Assembly: GCA_934339135.1 (NCBI GenBank)
Contig: CAKRHP010000018.1
Span: forward strand, 1 to 60,948
DNA from: an uncultured Lachnospiraceae bacterium
Lineage (GTDB): Bacteria > Bacillota > Clostridia > Lachnospirales > Lachnospiraceae
DNA length: 60,948 nucleotides
Direction: 5' to 3'
Numbering within the stretch: position 1 is the first letter of the stretch; each line of letters starts with the position of its first letter. Below the pieces are notes generated by a model that was not told where the DNA came from, did not search any database, and saw only the letters and a list, made by a program, of their open reading frames with translations. The position numbers and the translations under genes are program-made. Of this stretch, positions 14,507 to 22,491 are shown piece by piece.

Positions 14507-15784
14507 ATGGGATTAACAAATTTTGATGAGTTAAATACTCTTTCAACGACCGAAACAACTAAGGATGACCGGCGGAAAACCACCCGGAAGAAAATACCGA
14601 TTCATGATTATTTCGAAAATATGCAGATCAGTGATGAAGAGAAAGAAAAGCGTGTCCGTTTAGCAAATTTGCTGCTGGCGGATGTGCTTTTTTTATTTGC
14701 TTTATCCAGAAGAAATAGGGATGCCCGGTATCTGTCGGAGACATTTCAGAAAAGATACCTTTCATCGGTGAAAAAGGTAACAGAGCCGGATCAGAAAATG
14801 CAGCGGTATATCCGGAAGGTATGTGACAGTATTGTAAAAACAACATTGAAGAGTGGGAAGGATGATGGGAAGAAACAGGGAGAATCCTTGACAGACGGCG
14901 ATGTGATTAAGGTATTACAGGATTCTTATGCAGTTTCAATAGAACGAGCCACCAGTGTGGCGGAGAACGAAGCAAATACCATTCTGAATGGAGAGGAATA
15001 CAGCAATGCTGTGAAAAACGGCTGTACCAAGAAGAGGTGGAAGTCCTACCGGGATGAGAGAGTCCGGGCAGATCATGCGGATGTAGATGGACAGGTTGTC
15101 GATATCAGCCGCCCGTTTCGGGTTGGAAAATATATGATGATGTACCCGAAGGACGATTCTCTGGGAGCGGGTTTGGAAGAAATTGTGAACTGTCGGTGTT
15201 CGGTAGAGTATTTGCAGGATGACAAGCAGATATTAAACGATGACGTAAAAAAGGATAAAGATCAAGGCAAAGGTGAGCAGAGACTTTTTGTGGATGTTAC
15301 AGAGGAATATTTGGAGCTTGGAAAAAAACTGTTGGGAACAGTGAGTGATGAGGAAGAATATGAAAAAGAAGGCAATACATATTCGGTAGATGGGAAAAAT
15401 GTAGTTTTAGATTATTCAGAAAGTGAAAGAAAAATTGCACAGAGTTTGGCGGATTTGCTTGGTGCAAATGTAAAAATGATTCCAAGAGTGTTGTATCCGC
15501 AAAAAGTATCAACGCCAGATATTTTTATAAATAATGAGCCATATGATATAAAGGAGCCTATAGGACAGGGAAAAGCAGTTATCTATAATATGGTTTCAAA
15601 GAAGAAAAGACAGGCTAACAATTTTGTTATTGATATTACAAAATGTCCATTGACAGTGGAAGAAATACGTGGACAGATTACAGATGTGTACCGTTCAAGT
15701 CATACAAAATTTATAGACAAGATAATTTTATCTAAAGATGGAAATATTCTCAATATTTATAAAAGAAGTAAAAAAGAGGAGTAG
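14507..15784 (+). CDS. Phage head morphogenesis protein with C-terminal nuclease/toxin-like extension
   Basis: Residues 1-245 match the SPP1 gp7/Mu F-like minor head protein: KKRWKSYRDERVRADHADVD, then LEEIVNCRCSVEYL. From about residue 250 to 425 comes an unrelated AT-rich segment. It includes ADLLGANVKMIPRVLYPQ, TPDIFINNEPYDIKEPIGQG and a KKKRQANNFVIDI strand, a layout like CdiA C-terminal nuclease domains (PD...DIK motif). Similar toxin-like tails on this head protein are known in Firmicutes phages. No immunity gene follows. A hairpin spans the stop codon and a late element lies 110 bp on. Confidence 0.8.
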   Translation: MGLTNFDELNTLSTTETTKDDRRKTTRKKIPIHDYFENMQISDEEKEKRVRLANLLLADVLFLFALSRRNRDARYLSETFQKRYLSSVKKVTEPDQKMQRYIRKVCDSIVKTTLKSGKDDGKKQGESLTDGDVIKVLQDSYAVSIERATSVAENEANTILNGEEYSNAVKNGCTKKRWKSYRDERVRADHADVDGQVVDISRPFRVGKYMMMYPKDDSLGAGLEEIVNCRCSVEYLQDDKQILNDDVKKDKDQGKGEQRLFVDVTEEYLELGKKLLGTVSDEEEYEKEGNTYSVDGKNVVLDYSESERKIAQSLADLLGANVKMIPRVLYPQKVSTPDIFINNEPYDIKEPIGQGKAVIYNMVSKKKRQANNFVIDITKCPLTVEEIRGQITDVYRSSHTKFIDKIILSKDGNILNIYKRSKKEE

Positions 15785-15824
15785 ATGGCCTCGCCCAAAT
15801 ATGGGGGCAAGGTATCCACTCCTC
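15777..15824 (+). other. Strong stem-loop across the head-morphogenesis stop codon
   Basis: GAGGAGT (15777) pairs with ACTCCTC (15818-15824), GAT with ATC, and CGCCC with GGGGGC around an AAATAT loop. It has no long U-run. It may stabilise the mRNA end or slow read-through. Confidence 0.6.
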
Positions 15825-15894
15825 AAAGATATCTTTTAGATATATTATCATTATATGGAGCAGTTGTCAAATATATGTATGGCAAAAACAGACT

Positions 15895-15927
15895 TTCACA
15901 CAATTCACATTTCCCATATGTTATATT
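15895..15927 (+). promoter_or_regulatory. Late promoter element, copy 2
   Basis: TTCACA at 15895 and 15904, TG at 15919, TATATT at 15922-15927. This is the best match to an extended -10. It precedes the scaffold and capsid genes. Confidence 0.75.
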
Positions 15928-15969
15928 TGATACAAGGAGAAATCCGAAAATTTAATATGATCAATGAAA

Positions 15970-16005
15970 GGCGTTTATCTCACAGCAGAGGTAAATGTCT
16001 TTTTA
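15970..16005 (+). terminator. Terminator-like hairpin after late element 2
   Basis: GGCGTTTATCTC (15970-15981) pairs with GAGGTAAATGTC (15988-15999) using wobble pairs, followed by TTTTTATT. Confidence 0.55.
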
Positions 16006-16051
16006 TTATGCGCTAGAGAAAGCGCAATACAAATTTCGCGGACAATCAGAA

Positions 16052-16103
16052 ATCAGAGAAGATTTTAAAACGCAATGATGATCAGAGAAGATCTGAAAAC
16101 GCA
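16052..16103. repeat. Imperfect tandem repeat before the scaffold gene
   Basis: ATCAGAGAAGAT-TK-AAAACGCA occurs at 16052 and again at 16081, 29 bases apart. It lies in the leader just upstream of the scaffold gene and has no obvious function. Confidence 0.6.
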
Positions 16104-16119
16104 GAAATGAGGTAGTGAT

Positions 16120-16770
16120 ATGAGAAAGAAAGAGTTTATCCCGATGAATTTACAGTTATTTGCAGAGCCTCCTGCAGGCGGTGACGGTGATGCTGGAGAC
16201 ACATCTGCGACAGGCGGAAAGTCTGGCGAAGGATCAAGCAAAACAGATCCGGATGGCGAGGGCGATGACGGTGTCAGCCTTGCAGAACAGGTGGCACAGC
16301 TTAAGGTACAGAATGCAAAACTGAAAAAGGCAAATGACAAGGCAACCAGTGAAGCGGCAAGCTACAAAAAGCAGTTGCGTGAGAAGCAGACTGCAGAGGA
16401 GATTGCTTTGCAGGAAAAGGCAGAGAAAGAAGCCGAGAGGGAGGAACAGTTCCAGAAGCTGCTTCGTGAAAATACAATTACAAAGTTTGAGAAGAATTTC
16501 CTTGCACTTGGATATCCTGCAGATCTGGCTGCGAAGGCAGCGGAAGCACAGTGTGATAACGACACGGATGAGCTTTTCAGCATTCAGCAGACTTTTATCG
16601 AGGCAAAGGAAAAAGCAATGAAAGCCGACTGGATGAAGTCTATGCCGAAACCACCGGCTGGAAATGATGACTGCCCGGTATCAAAGGAGCAGTTTAGGAA
16701 GATGAAGTATTCCGAGCGTGTTGCTTTCAAGCAGAAGTACCCGGAAATGTACAAGGAATATGTAAAATAA
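16120..16770 (+). CDS. Capsid scaffolding protein (DUF4355-like)
   Basis: The 216-residue protein begins with MNLQLFAE-type residues (positions 9-16) typical of phage scaffolds. An acidic Gly/Ser/Asp-rich linker (17-50) follows, then a long coiled coil (VAQLKVQNAKLKKANDKATS) and a basic C-terminal helix. Scaffolds guide capsid assembly and then leave. It precedes the major capsid gene by 28 bases, as expected. Start behind AATGAGGTAG. Confidence 0.88.
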   Translation: MRKKEFIPMNLQLFAEPPAGGDGDAGDTSATGGKSGEGSSKTDPDGEGDDGVSLAEQVAQLKVQNAKLKKANDKATSEAASYKKQLREKQTAEEIALQEKAEKEAEREEQFQKLLRENTITKFEKNFLALGYPADLAAKAAEAQCDNDTDELFSIQQTFIEAKEKAMKADWMKSMPKPPAGNDDCPVSKEQFRKMKYSERVAFKQKYPEMYKEYVK

Positions 16771-16798
16771 TTGCATGAGATTATGGAGGTAAAAGATT

Positions 16799-17818
16799 AT
16801 GCCAATGACGAAATTAGCAAATTTAGTAGATCCTGAAGTTATGGCAGACATGGTGTCAGCCACTTTGCCAAAGAAGATTAAGTTTACACCGATTGCCCAT
16901 ATTGATACAACTTTAGTTGGTCAGCCGGGTGATACGATTACGGTACCAAAGTATGCATACATTGGAGATGCCGAAGATATTGCCGAGGGTGTTGCTATGG
17001 GAACCACAGTTCTGACAGCCTCTACCACAAAGGCAACAGTCAAGAAAGCCGGTAAAGGTGTGGAGATTACAGATGAGTCTGTACTTTCCGGTTATGGAGA
17101 CCCGTTAGGTAATGCAACAGACCAGCTTGCAAAGTCACTTGCAGCTAAAATGGATAATGATGGCTATGATGCCCTGTGTACGGCTACTCTGGTGTATGAT
17201 GGCACAGAGAAAGTGATTGCCTACAATGGAATTGTGGATGCGGATGCGAAGTTTGGCGATGAGTCTGACGATGCACTGGAGAAGATTCTCTTCATTCATC
17301 CGGATCAGGAAGCAACTCTTCGTAAGGATGCGGACTTTATGGATAAGAACAAATATCCGCTGGATGTGGTCATGAACGGAACGATTGGAAAGATTGCCGG
17401 TTGCCAGGTCGTGAAGTCCAAGAAAGTGAAGGTAGTGAAGTACGAAAAGGACAACGATGCCGGTACGATCACGATCGTAAAGGATGAAACTGCAGAGTCA
17501 GAAACCAATAAGCATCTTGCAACTATTGCAGCAAATTGTATTGATAAGCTGGCAGTTGGTGATAAGGTCAAAGCAGTTGATACAGAATTTTATGCCTGCC
17601 CGATTGTAGTTGTGGATACGGAAGAGCCAAACGAAAATCCGGATGCCGATGGTGTAGATGTCAGCGAAGCAGCTCTGACATATTACATGAAGCGTGACAT
17701 TATCATCGAGAATGATCGAGATATTCTGGCAAAGACAACGGTTATCACTGCTGACGAGCATTACACTGCGGTGCTTTCGAATGAATCCAAGGTGGTTCTT
17801 GCAAAATTCAAGGCGTGA
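16799..17818 (+). CDS. Major capsid protein (N4-gp56 family)
   Basis: The 339-residue protein has the N4-gp56/HK97-fold pattern: N-terminal LANLVDPEVMADMVSATLPK, QPGDTITVPKYAYIGDAEDI, the KKAGKGVEITDESVLSGYGD segment and DALCTATLVYDG. It forms the icosahedral shell. The gene follows scaffold, starts behind ATGGAGGT, and has the highest-looking codon regularity in the region. Confidence 0.93.
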   Translation: MPMTKLANLVDPEVMADMVSATLPKKIKFTPIAHIDTTLVGQPGDTITVPKYAYIGDAEDIAEGVAMGTTVLTASTTKATVKKAGKGVEITDESVLSGYGDPLGNATDQLAKSLAAKMDNDGYDALCTATLVYDGTEKVIAYNGIVDADAKFGDESDDALEKILFIHPDQEATLRKDADFMDKNKYPLDVVMNGTIGKIAGCQVVKSKKVKVVKYEKDNDAGTITIVKDETAESETNKHLATIAANCIDKLAVGDKVKAVDTEFYACPIVVVDTEEPNENPDADGVDVSEAALTYYMKRDIIIENDRDILAKTTVITADEHYTAVLSNESKVVLAKFKA

Positions 17819-17831
17819 GCGGAGGTAGATT

Positions 17832-17990
17832 ATGGGAATGTTGCTTCGGAGATATCATAAAGGGGATGGCCAGAAACCATCCTCTGATGCTGTGGAATCC
17901 GGCGAGGATACAGTTTCTGTTGATCAGGAAACAGGAGCCAGAAAGAAGCCGGGCAGAAAGCCAAAGGCTGCCACAGAGGAAAAGGAGTAG
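17832..17990 (+). CDS. Small basic protein after the capsid gene
   Basis: 52 residues from ATG 17832 behind GCGGAGGTAG. The tail is Lys/Pro-rich (GARKKPGRKPKAATEEKE), AT-hook-like. Small proteins of this kind often lie between capsid and connector genes. No function can be assigned. An overlapping frame from 17815 is less protein-like. Confidence 0.65.
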   Translation: MGMLLRRYHKGDGQKPSSDAVESGEDTVSVDQETGARKKPGRKPKAATEEKE

Positions 17991-17993
17991 GGG

Positions 17994-18353
17994 ATGGCTG
18001 ATGAAGAGAAGGATGTTCTGACAGAAGAAACGCTGATCAATGAAATTCTGTCGGAATTGAAAATTGAATTGGAAGTAGAATCTGAGCAGGATATTCTTCT
18101 CTTGCAGTCAAAAATTAAGGGGGCTGTGCGGGAGGTAAAGCAGAAACGCAATTATGCAGGACGCTACACGGAGGAATATGTGGCCAATGATCTGCAGAAC
18201 TACTTTCCCAATATCAAGAATCTTGCCATGTACGATTATGGCATGATTGGCGGTGAATTTCAGAAGTCTAATTCGGACAATGGAATTTCCGTTAGCTGGG
18301 AAAGCAGAGACAGTGTTTTTGCGGGTATTGTGCCGATTGCACAGGTCTATTAG
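17994..18353 (+). CDS. Head-tail connector (gp6-like adaptor)
   Basis: The 119-residue protein is helical with DLQNYFPNIKNLAMYDYGMI and a C-terminal beta part. Position after capsid and before tail genes suits the adaptor ring that joins portal and tail. Starts three bases after the previous stop, behind AAAGGAGTAGGGG. The same frame stays open for 40 codons after its TAG stop. Confidence 0.65.
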   Translation: MADEEKDVLTEETLINEILSELKIELEVESEQDILLLQSKIKGAVREVKQKRNYAGRYTEEYVANDLQNYFPNIKNLAMYDYGMIGGEFQKSNSDNGISVSWESRDSVFAGIVPIAQVY

Positions 18354-18460
18354 AGAATTAAGTGGTACGCTTGGCGATTCCTTAGAATCTCTCCTTATGT
18401 CAAGCAGGGCGGTATCTATGTGGAGGCTGGGAGCGATACCAATTATGGGGAGAGATGTTT

Positions 18461-18919
18461 ATGCGAAAGCAGTTAAAGAGAAATAAGCGCAAAATGTATT
18501 ATGCGCTGTATGATAAGCAGATGCCGGTAGGCGATGATGTGCTGGAGTGTAAAGCCGGATACAAGAAGCCGGTGGCATTCCGGGCAAGCCTTAGTACGGG
18601 ACAGAGCAATGCACAGGAGAATCCATTTGGAACATCGGTGGATTATGATCGCATTATCTGCAGTACAGATATGGGTCTGCCAATTACGGAAACAACGCTT
18701 TTATGGATTGGAAAGGAGCCGTCATATCTTGATGATGGTTCTGTTGATCCGTCCAGTGCAAATTATAAGGTGGCGGCACATCCGTTGGATGGAATGCGAA
18801 GTCTGCGTATTGCCGTGAAGCTGATTGCCCAAAGTGTTGCGGAAGATATGGAACAAGAGACAGAAAACACTACAGAAGAGCTGGGGCAGGATCCGGGCAG
18901 TGATTTAGAGGATTGGTAA
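18461..18919 (+). CDS. Head closure/neck protein
   Basis: 152 residues, beginning KQLKRNKRKMYYALYDKQMP and continuing with a beta-rich core (VAFRASLSTGQSNAQENPFG). It occupies the place of a head-closure or neck protein between connector and tail-completion genes. ATG 18461 is preferred over 18455 because of spacing from GGGGAGAG. Confidence 0.65.
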   Translation: MRKQLKRNKRKMYYALYDKQMPVGDDVLECKAGYKKPVAFRASLSTGQSNAQENPFGTSVDYDRIICSTDMGLPITETTLLWIGKEPSYLDDGSVDPSSANYKVAAHPLDGMRSLRIAVKLIAQSVAEDMEQETENTTEELGQDPGSDLEDW

Positions 18920-18930
18920 AGGAGAGATTT

Positions 18931-19386
18931 ATGGTGAAACAGTATATTGGTACAAAGATGATCAAAGCAAGACCCATGAACAGAGGAGATTACAATAAAT
19001 ACCGTGGCTGGAATATTCCAAAAGATGAAAATCCGGCAGATGAGGGGTATTTGGTAATGTATTCCGATGGATATGAGAGTTGGTCACCGAAAAAGCAGTT
19101 TGAGGAAGCTTATAGAGAGTATGACAGTACAAAACTTCCATCAACAGCAATCCTTATGAACAGCAACGATTATAAGGATAGATTCAAGGCTGAATATAAC
19201 CAGCTTGCGATCAGATATAAGGGACTGAAAACAATGCTTGATCAGTGGGATAATGAAACATTACCATTTGAACCTACTTGTCCTAGAAGTACCTACAATA
19301 TGCAGATTAAGGCAATGACAGATTATCTTGCAGTTCTTGAAGCGAGGGCAGTTATGGAAAGCATTGAGTTTAATACTGAAAAATAG
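18931..19386 (+). CDS. Accessory phage protein (crAss001_48-like C-terminus)
   Basis: The 151-residue protein starts MVKQYIGTKMIKARPMNRGD, then has GYLVMYSDGYESWSPKKQF. Its C-terminal helix pair (YNQLAIRYKGLKTMLDQWDN, then MTDYLAVLEARAVMES) recalls a family seen in many gut phages. The function is not known. It sits in the middle of the connector/tail-completion genes, where a structural role is not expected, and I regard it as an accessory insertion. ATG 18931 follows AAAGGAGAG. Confidence 0.6.
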   Translation: MVKQYIGTKMIKARPMNRGDYNKYRGWNIPKDENPADEGYLVMYSDGYESWSPKKQFEEAYREYDSTKLPSTAILMNSNDYKDRFKAEYNQLAIRYKGLKTMLDQWDNETLPFEPTCPRSTYNMQIKAMTDYLAVLEARAVMESIEFNTEK

Positions 19387-19388
19387 TG

Positions 19389-19417
19389 TTCCAATACAGC
19401 TCTTTTTGTCGTATAAT
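19389..19417 (+). promoter_or_regulatory. Promoter of the membrane moron at 19443
   Basis: TTCCAA (19389-19394) and TATAAT (19412-19417) are 17 bp apart, 26 bp before the start codon. Confidence 0.55.
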
Positions 19418-19442
19418 GGCGATGAAAGGAGAGAATAGCATA

Positions 19443-19997
19443 ATGTATAAACAATTTTTAGATTTTCTGAATAGTAATTGCTTTTCATCCATGTTTGGTA
19501 CTTTTATGGGTGCATTTTTATCTTTGATTTTTACATTTAAGTTAAATAAATTTTCAAAGAAAATGGAACTAAGAGTAACTGTGTGGAATATCATTTCTAC
19601 TTATTTGACTAAAATGGGGAATAGGGCAGAAGATTTTAGAAATGAAATCCGATTAGCTAACTCCGCGTTAGAATTGATAGAACCATATCAGAAATTTATA
19701 ATTGATATAGGTGTTGATGCATACAAAGTTGTAGCTATTATAAATAACTATATATTAGTATTTCCGCAATTAAATCAATATTCAGAATTTACTAAATATT
19801 TAATGGAGGCAGTTAAAAGGAATTACAATACAAAGGAGGAATTTACGGAAGAGTTAGATTATTTAGTGAATTTTCATGTGCGTTTGTCTTTGGAAATTCA
19901 AAAATATTTATTAAATGATTTTTGGGGAAGAAAACAGATGAAAATTCTCAAAGAGAATGGGAAAGATATAGGAGAAATATCATGCCAACACAAATAA
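19443..19997 (+). CDS. Membrane-anchored accessory protein (moron) of unknown function
   Basis: 184 residues from ATG 19443 behind GAAAGGAGAG. One N-terminal membrane helix (SMFGTFMGAFLSLIFTF, about residues 14-31) is followed by a cytoplasmic helical domain. AT-rich with its own promoter, unlike the GC-richer structural genes around it. Its last 16 bases overlap the next gene and contain that gene's ribosome site. Such lysogenic membrane proteins often block superinfection, but nothing here proves it. Confidence 0.65.
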   Translation: MYKQFLDFLNSNCFSSMFGTFMGAFLSLIFTFKLNKFSKKMELRVTVWNIISTYLTKMGNRAEDFRNEIRLANSALELIEPYQKFIIDIGVDAYKVVAIINNYILVFPQLNQYSEFTKYLMEAVKRNYNTKEEFTEELDYLVNFHVRLSLEIQKYLLNDFWGRKQMKILKENGKDIGEISCQHK

Positions 19998-20488
19998 ATT
20001 TCACCTATGACAGCCTCTCCTCCATTGACGCTGCCATAAAACAAATGCAGACATACCAGGAACAGCTTACATATAAATGCCGTATCCTTGCTCAGCGTGT
20101 GGCAGAGATTGGCGTGGAGATCGCCAGAGTGAACATTGCGGACTTTGATGCAATCTACAGCGGCGAGCTGTTATCAAGTATTCGGGCAGAGTATAGTGGA
20201 TCTGTGCCGGATGGTGCAAGCTGGCTTGTGATCACGGATTGTCCGTGGGCGGCATATGTGGAGTTTGGTACTGGCATCGTAGGGCAGGAATCCCCGCATC
20301 CGGATACTTCCATTGTGGGGTGGAAATATGATGTGAATCAGCATGGCGATATGGGTTGGTATTATTTTAAGGATGGCGAATGGCATTGGACAAAGGGAAT
20401 GCCAAGCCGTCCTTTTTTGTACCAAACCGGTATGGATCTGCGAGAAAAAATAGAGACAATAGCGATGGAGGTGTTTGCCGGTGCTTAG
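19982..20488 (+). CDS. Tail-completion protein (HK97 gp10-like)
   Basis: The 168-residue protein carries the family signature AYVEFGTGIVGQ near residue 89 and the C-terminal GMPSRPFLYQTGMDLRE. These proteins cap or complete the tail-to-head joint. ATG 19982 follows ATAGGAG within the end of the moron; an upstream in-frame start at 19922 would lie inside the moron and is unlikely. Confidence 0.85.
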   Translation: MPTQINFTYDSLSSIDAAIKQMQTYQEQLTYKCRILAQRVAEIGVEIARVNIADFDAIYSGELLSSIRAEYSGSVPDGASWLVITDCPWAAYVEFGTGIVGQESPHPDTSIVGWKYDVNQHGDMGWYYFKDGEWHWTKGMPSRPFLYQTGMDLREKIETIAMEVFAGA

Positions 20489-20879
20489 TGTATGGAATAA
20501 GGTGAATAAGCGAATGATGCAGAGGATGAAAACAGATCCGGATGCACCGTATCCGAAGTTGTATTTGACTTCTACGGATTCATCCGATGCACCAACGCAG
20601 TTTCCGTGTCTATATATCAAATCACTTGGGGAACCCACTGCCGGCAGAGATTTTCAGAATACGCAGTGCTATATTACTTCCACGATTGAATTACATGTCT
20701 ATTCGGCGGCATCACCGAATGGCTCACAGACAGAAGCGAGAAAGATCATGGATGCAGCCGGGGATGTGATGCTTGGTATGGGATATGAGCTGATTGCCGG
20801 ACCGTACCCGGATAACCGGGAGTATTTTCGGATCATTGCGAGATTCCGACGGATTGTCGGTGATGGTGATAATTTGTAA
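20481..20879 (+). CDS. Tail terminator-like protein
   Basis: 132 residues starting MLSVWNKVNKRMMQRMKTD. The pattern of YPKLYLTSTDSSDAPTQFPC then a beta-sheet (STIELHVYSAA) and final RIIARFRRIVGDGD matches small tail terminator/minor tail proteins. GTG 20481 is eight bases after GGAGGTG; TTG 20475 would be too close. Overlaps gp10-like gene by eight bases. Confidence 0.7.
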   Translation: MLSVWNKVNKRMMQRMKTDPDAPYPKLYLTSTDSSDAPTQFPCLYIKSLGEPTAGRDFQNTQCYITSTIELHVYSAASPNGSQTEARKIMDAAGDVMLGMGYELIAGPYPDNREYFRIIARFRRIVGDGDNL

Positions 20880-20934
20880 AAAGAATATGCAATAAGAATG
20901 CTTTGGCATTTTTATGATAGAAACAGTTAATGAA

Positions 20935-20963
20935 AGAACTTCGATTTTCGAGGTTCTTTTTGT
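20935..20963 (+). terminator. Leader hairpin with U-run before the tail tube gene
   Basis: AGAACTTCG (20935) pairs with CGAGGTTCT (20949-20957), one wobble, followed by TTTTTG. Ribosome site AAGGAGG and ATG 20988 follow. Confidence 0.65.
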
Positions 20964-20987
20964 TTTGCAAAAAAGGAGGATAAGCAG

Positions 20988-21449
20988 ATGGATTTATCTA
21001 CGATTGGTGTAAAGTTCGGCTGGGCTGTTGAGGAGACTGCCGGAACCAAGCCAAAGTCATTTACCTGGGTGAAGCGTTGCAGCAAGATTGCCGGTATCAA
21101 TGTCACCAAAGATAAGATCGATGTGACCTGTTTTGAGGATAAGATCAAACAGTATATTGCAGGTGTCGGTGACACCGGTGGAGACTGGAATCTTAACTTC
21201 AATGGATCATCAGACTTTGTTACGGCATGGAACGCTCTTCTGGCAGCAGCAGAAGCAGGAAAAGAGGAGAAGAAGGCGACGTGGGCGGATATCTACATTC
21301 CGGGGTTTGGTTCTTATTTTGTGAAATTTGAACCGGGCGAGATTCCTATGCCGGATCTGGAGCCGGGCAATAAGCTGGACCTTCAGATTTCCAATATTAT
21401 TAATGAATATATGGGATTTGGAGAAGCTATTGAGCCGGTAGCAGCGTAA
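20988..21449 (+). CDS. Major tail tube protein
   Basis: The 153-residue protein has GVKFGWAVEETAGTKPKSFT at the start and IYIPGFGSYFVKFEPGEIPM near residue 103, typical of siphovirus tail tube subunits. It is followed by the chaperones and tape measure, as expected. Strong AAAAGGAGG ribosome site. Confidence 0.85.
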   Translation: MDLSTIGVKFGWAVEETAGTKPKSFTWVKRCSKIAGINVTKDKIDVTCFEDKIKQYIAGVGDTGGDWNLNFNGSSDFVTAWNALLAAAEAGKEEKKATWADIYIPGFGSYFVKFEPGEIPMPDLEPGNKLDLQISNIINEYMGFGEAIEPVAA

Positions 21450-21464
21450 AAACACATAATATGA

Positions 21465-21490
21465 GGGGCGGGGAACCGCCCTTTCTTTGT
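21465..21490 (+). terminator. Hairpin with U-run before the tail chaperone
   Basis: GGGCGG and CCGCCC (21466-21481) pair, followed by TTTCTTT. It may lower expression after the abundant tail tube gene. Confidence 0.6.
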
Positions 21491-21508
21491 AAAGAGGAGA
21501 GATTGATT

Positions 21509-22057
21509 ATGGAGATTACAGTAGGTGGAAAAGTAGTTACTTTGGAATATACATTTGAAGCAGCAGAGCGTCATGAGTGTATTGATGCGGCAATGGATAT
21601 TTTTGGTGGTATGATGACGGCGAAGATTGACAGTACCCATTCCGAGGAGATGCAGGTGAGAGATTTTCTGATGAGTCTTTCAGATCTGCCAAGGATGGCA
21701 ATGGATATGTTTTATGCCGGATTGCTGGAGAATCATGGACCGGATGGTGACGGGATGATCCAGAGCCGGGCAGATGCCAGACATTTGTACAAGCAGTTTT
21801 GCAAGGAACATCCGGAAGATGAGAGGGCGATGTCTTATTATGCACTTTGTACTGCGATTGCTTCTCAGATGGAGGAGGACGGTTTTTTCAAACGAACCGG
21901 AATGGAGGACATTCTGGACAATCTGAAGAATGCAGCAACCACCAAGGAAACCAAGAAGCCGGCGGATCACAAACGCAAGAAGCCAACCAAGGCTCAGAGA
22001 GCGGCGCAGGAAGCAAGGAAGGAACCGGTGAAGGAGAATCTTTCCGGGACCGAATAA
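21509..22057 (+). CDS. Tail assembly chaperone, upstream product (gpG-like)
   Basis: 182 residues from ATG 21509 behind AAAGAGGAGAG. Mostly helical; ends in a Lys-rich tail (PADHKRKKPTKAQRAAQEAR). It lies between the tube and tape measure genes, the fixed place of the lambda G/GT chaperones. A second frame is open over its 3' end in the -1 register. Confidence 0.8.
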   Translation: MEITVGGKVVTLEYTFEAAERHECIDAAMDIFGGMMTAKIDSTHSEEMQVRDFLMSLSDLPRMAMDMFYAGLLENHGPDGDGMIQSRADARHLYKQFCKEHPEDERAMSYYALCTAIASQMEEDGFFKRTGMEDILDNLKNAATTKETKKPADHKRKKPTKAQRAAQEARKEPVKENLSGTE

Positions 22058-22452
22058 GGACAGAGTTTCTGCCCAATGCCCTTTTATATGGGGTGCCATA
22101 TGAATTATTCTGGCATTTGAATCCAACGAAGCTTAAGCCGTTCCGAGAAGCGTACCAGAAAAAACTGGAGGTGGAGGAGCATGGCAGATGGCGTAATGGT
22201 CTTTATGTTATGCGTGCCTTAAATGCCTGCTTTGGTGGAGAGTATCCGGAGAAGCCGCTGAGTTTTGGAACTGCGGAGGAAAGCCGGGAACGGGCGGAAC
22301 ACGATGGCTACACACAGGAAGAAATTGATAATGCGAGAGAGGCGCTGGTGATGAATCTCCAGATTATGGAGGGACGAAATCAGCGGGCAAAGTCAAGAGA
22401 AGAGAGACAACGATTGCGGGAGCAGTCGGCACAGGAGAGTGATTCTGAATAA
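21847..22452 (+). CDS. Tail assembly chaperone extension (GT-like), probably made by frameshift
   Basis: This frame is in the -1 register relative to 21509. The protein-like part begins only around 22041 (SFRDRIRTEFLPNALLYGVP, then YELFWHLNPTKLKPFREAY) and ends at 22452. No start codon with ribosome site precedes it. Frameshifting from the upstream gene, as in lambda GT, is therefore the likely route, although I see no canonical XXXYYYZ heptamer. Bases 21847-22040 in this frame are probably not translated. Confidence 0.6.
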   Translation: MYCDCFSDGGGRFFQTNRNGGHSGQSEECSNHQGNQEAGGSQTQEANQGSESGAGSKEGTGEGESFRDRIRTEFLPNALLYGVPYELFWHLNPTKLKPFREAYQKKLEVEEHGRWRNGLYVMRALNACFGGEYPEKPLSFGTAEESRERAEHDGYTQEEIDNAREALVMNLQIMEGRNQRAKSREERQRLREQSAQESDSE

Positions 22453-22472
22453 GGTCACTCTCTTTTATTTTT
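22435..22472 (+). terminator. Terminator-like hairpin at the end of the chaperone gene
   Basis: GAGAGTGA (22435) pairs with TCACTCTC (22455-22462), followed by TTTTATTTTT. The stop codon lies in the loop. Confidence 0.65.
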
Positions 22473-22491
22473 GCATTCAGGAGGTGTTTGG

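Noticed and set aside
15785..16119. Immunity gene for the toxin-like tail of the head protein
   Set aside because: The stretch contains only a hairpin, a late promoter element, a second hairpin and a tandem repeat. No frame with a ribosome site was found.
18247..18486. 79-codon frame overlapping the connector gene end
   Set aside because: Its first half lies inside the connector gene in another frame and no ribosome site precedes it, so I left it out as a gene.
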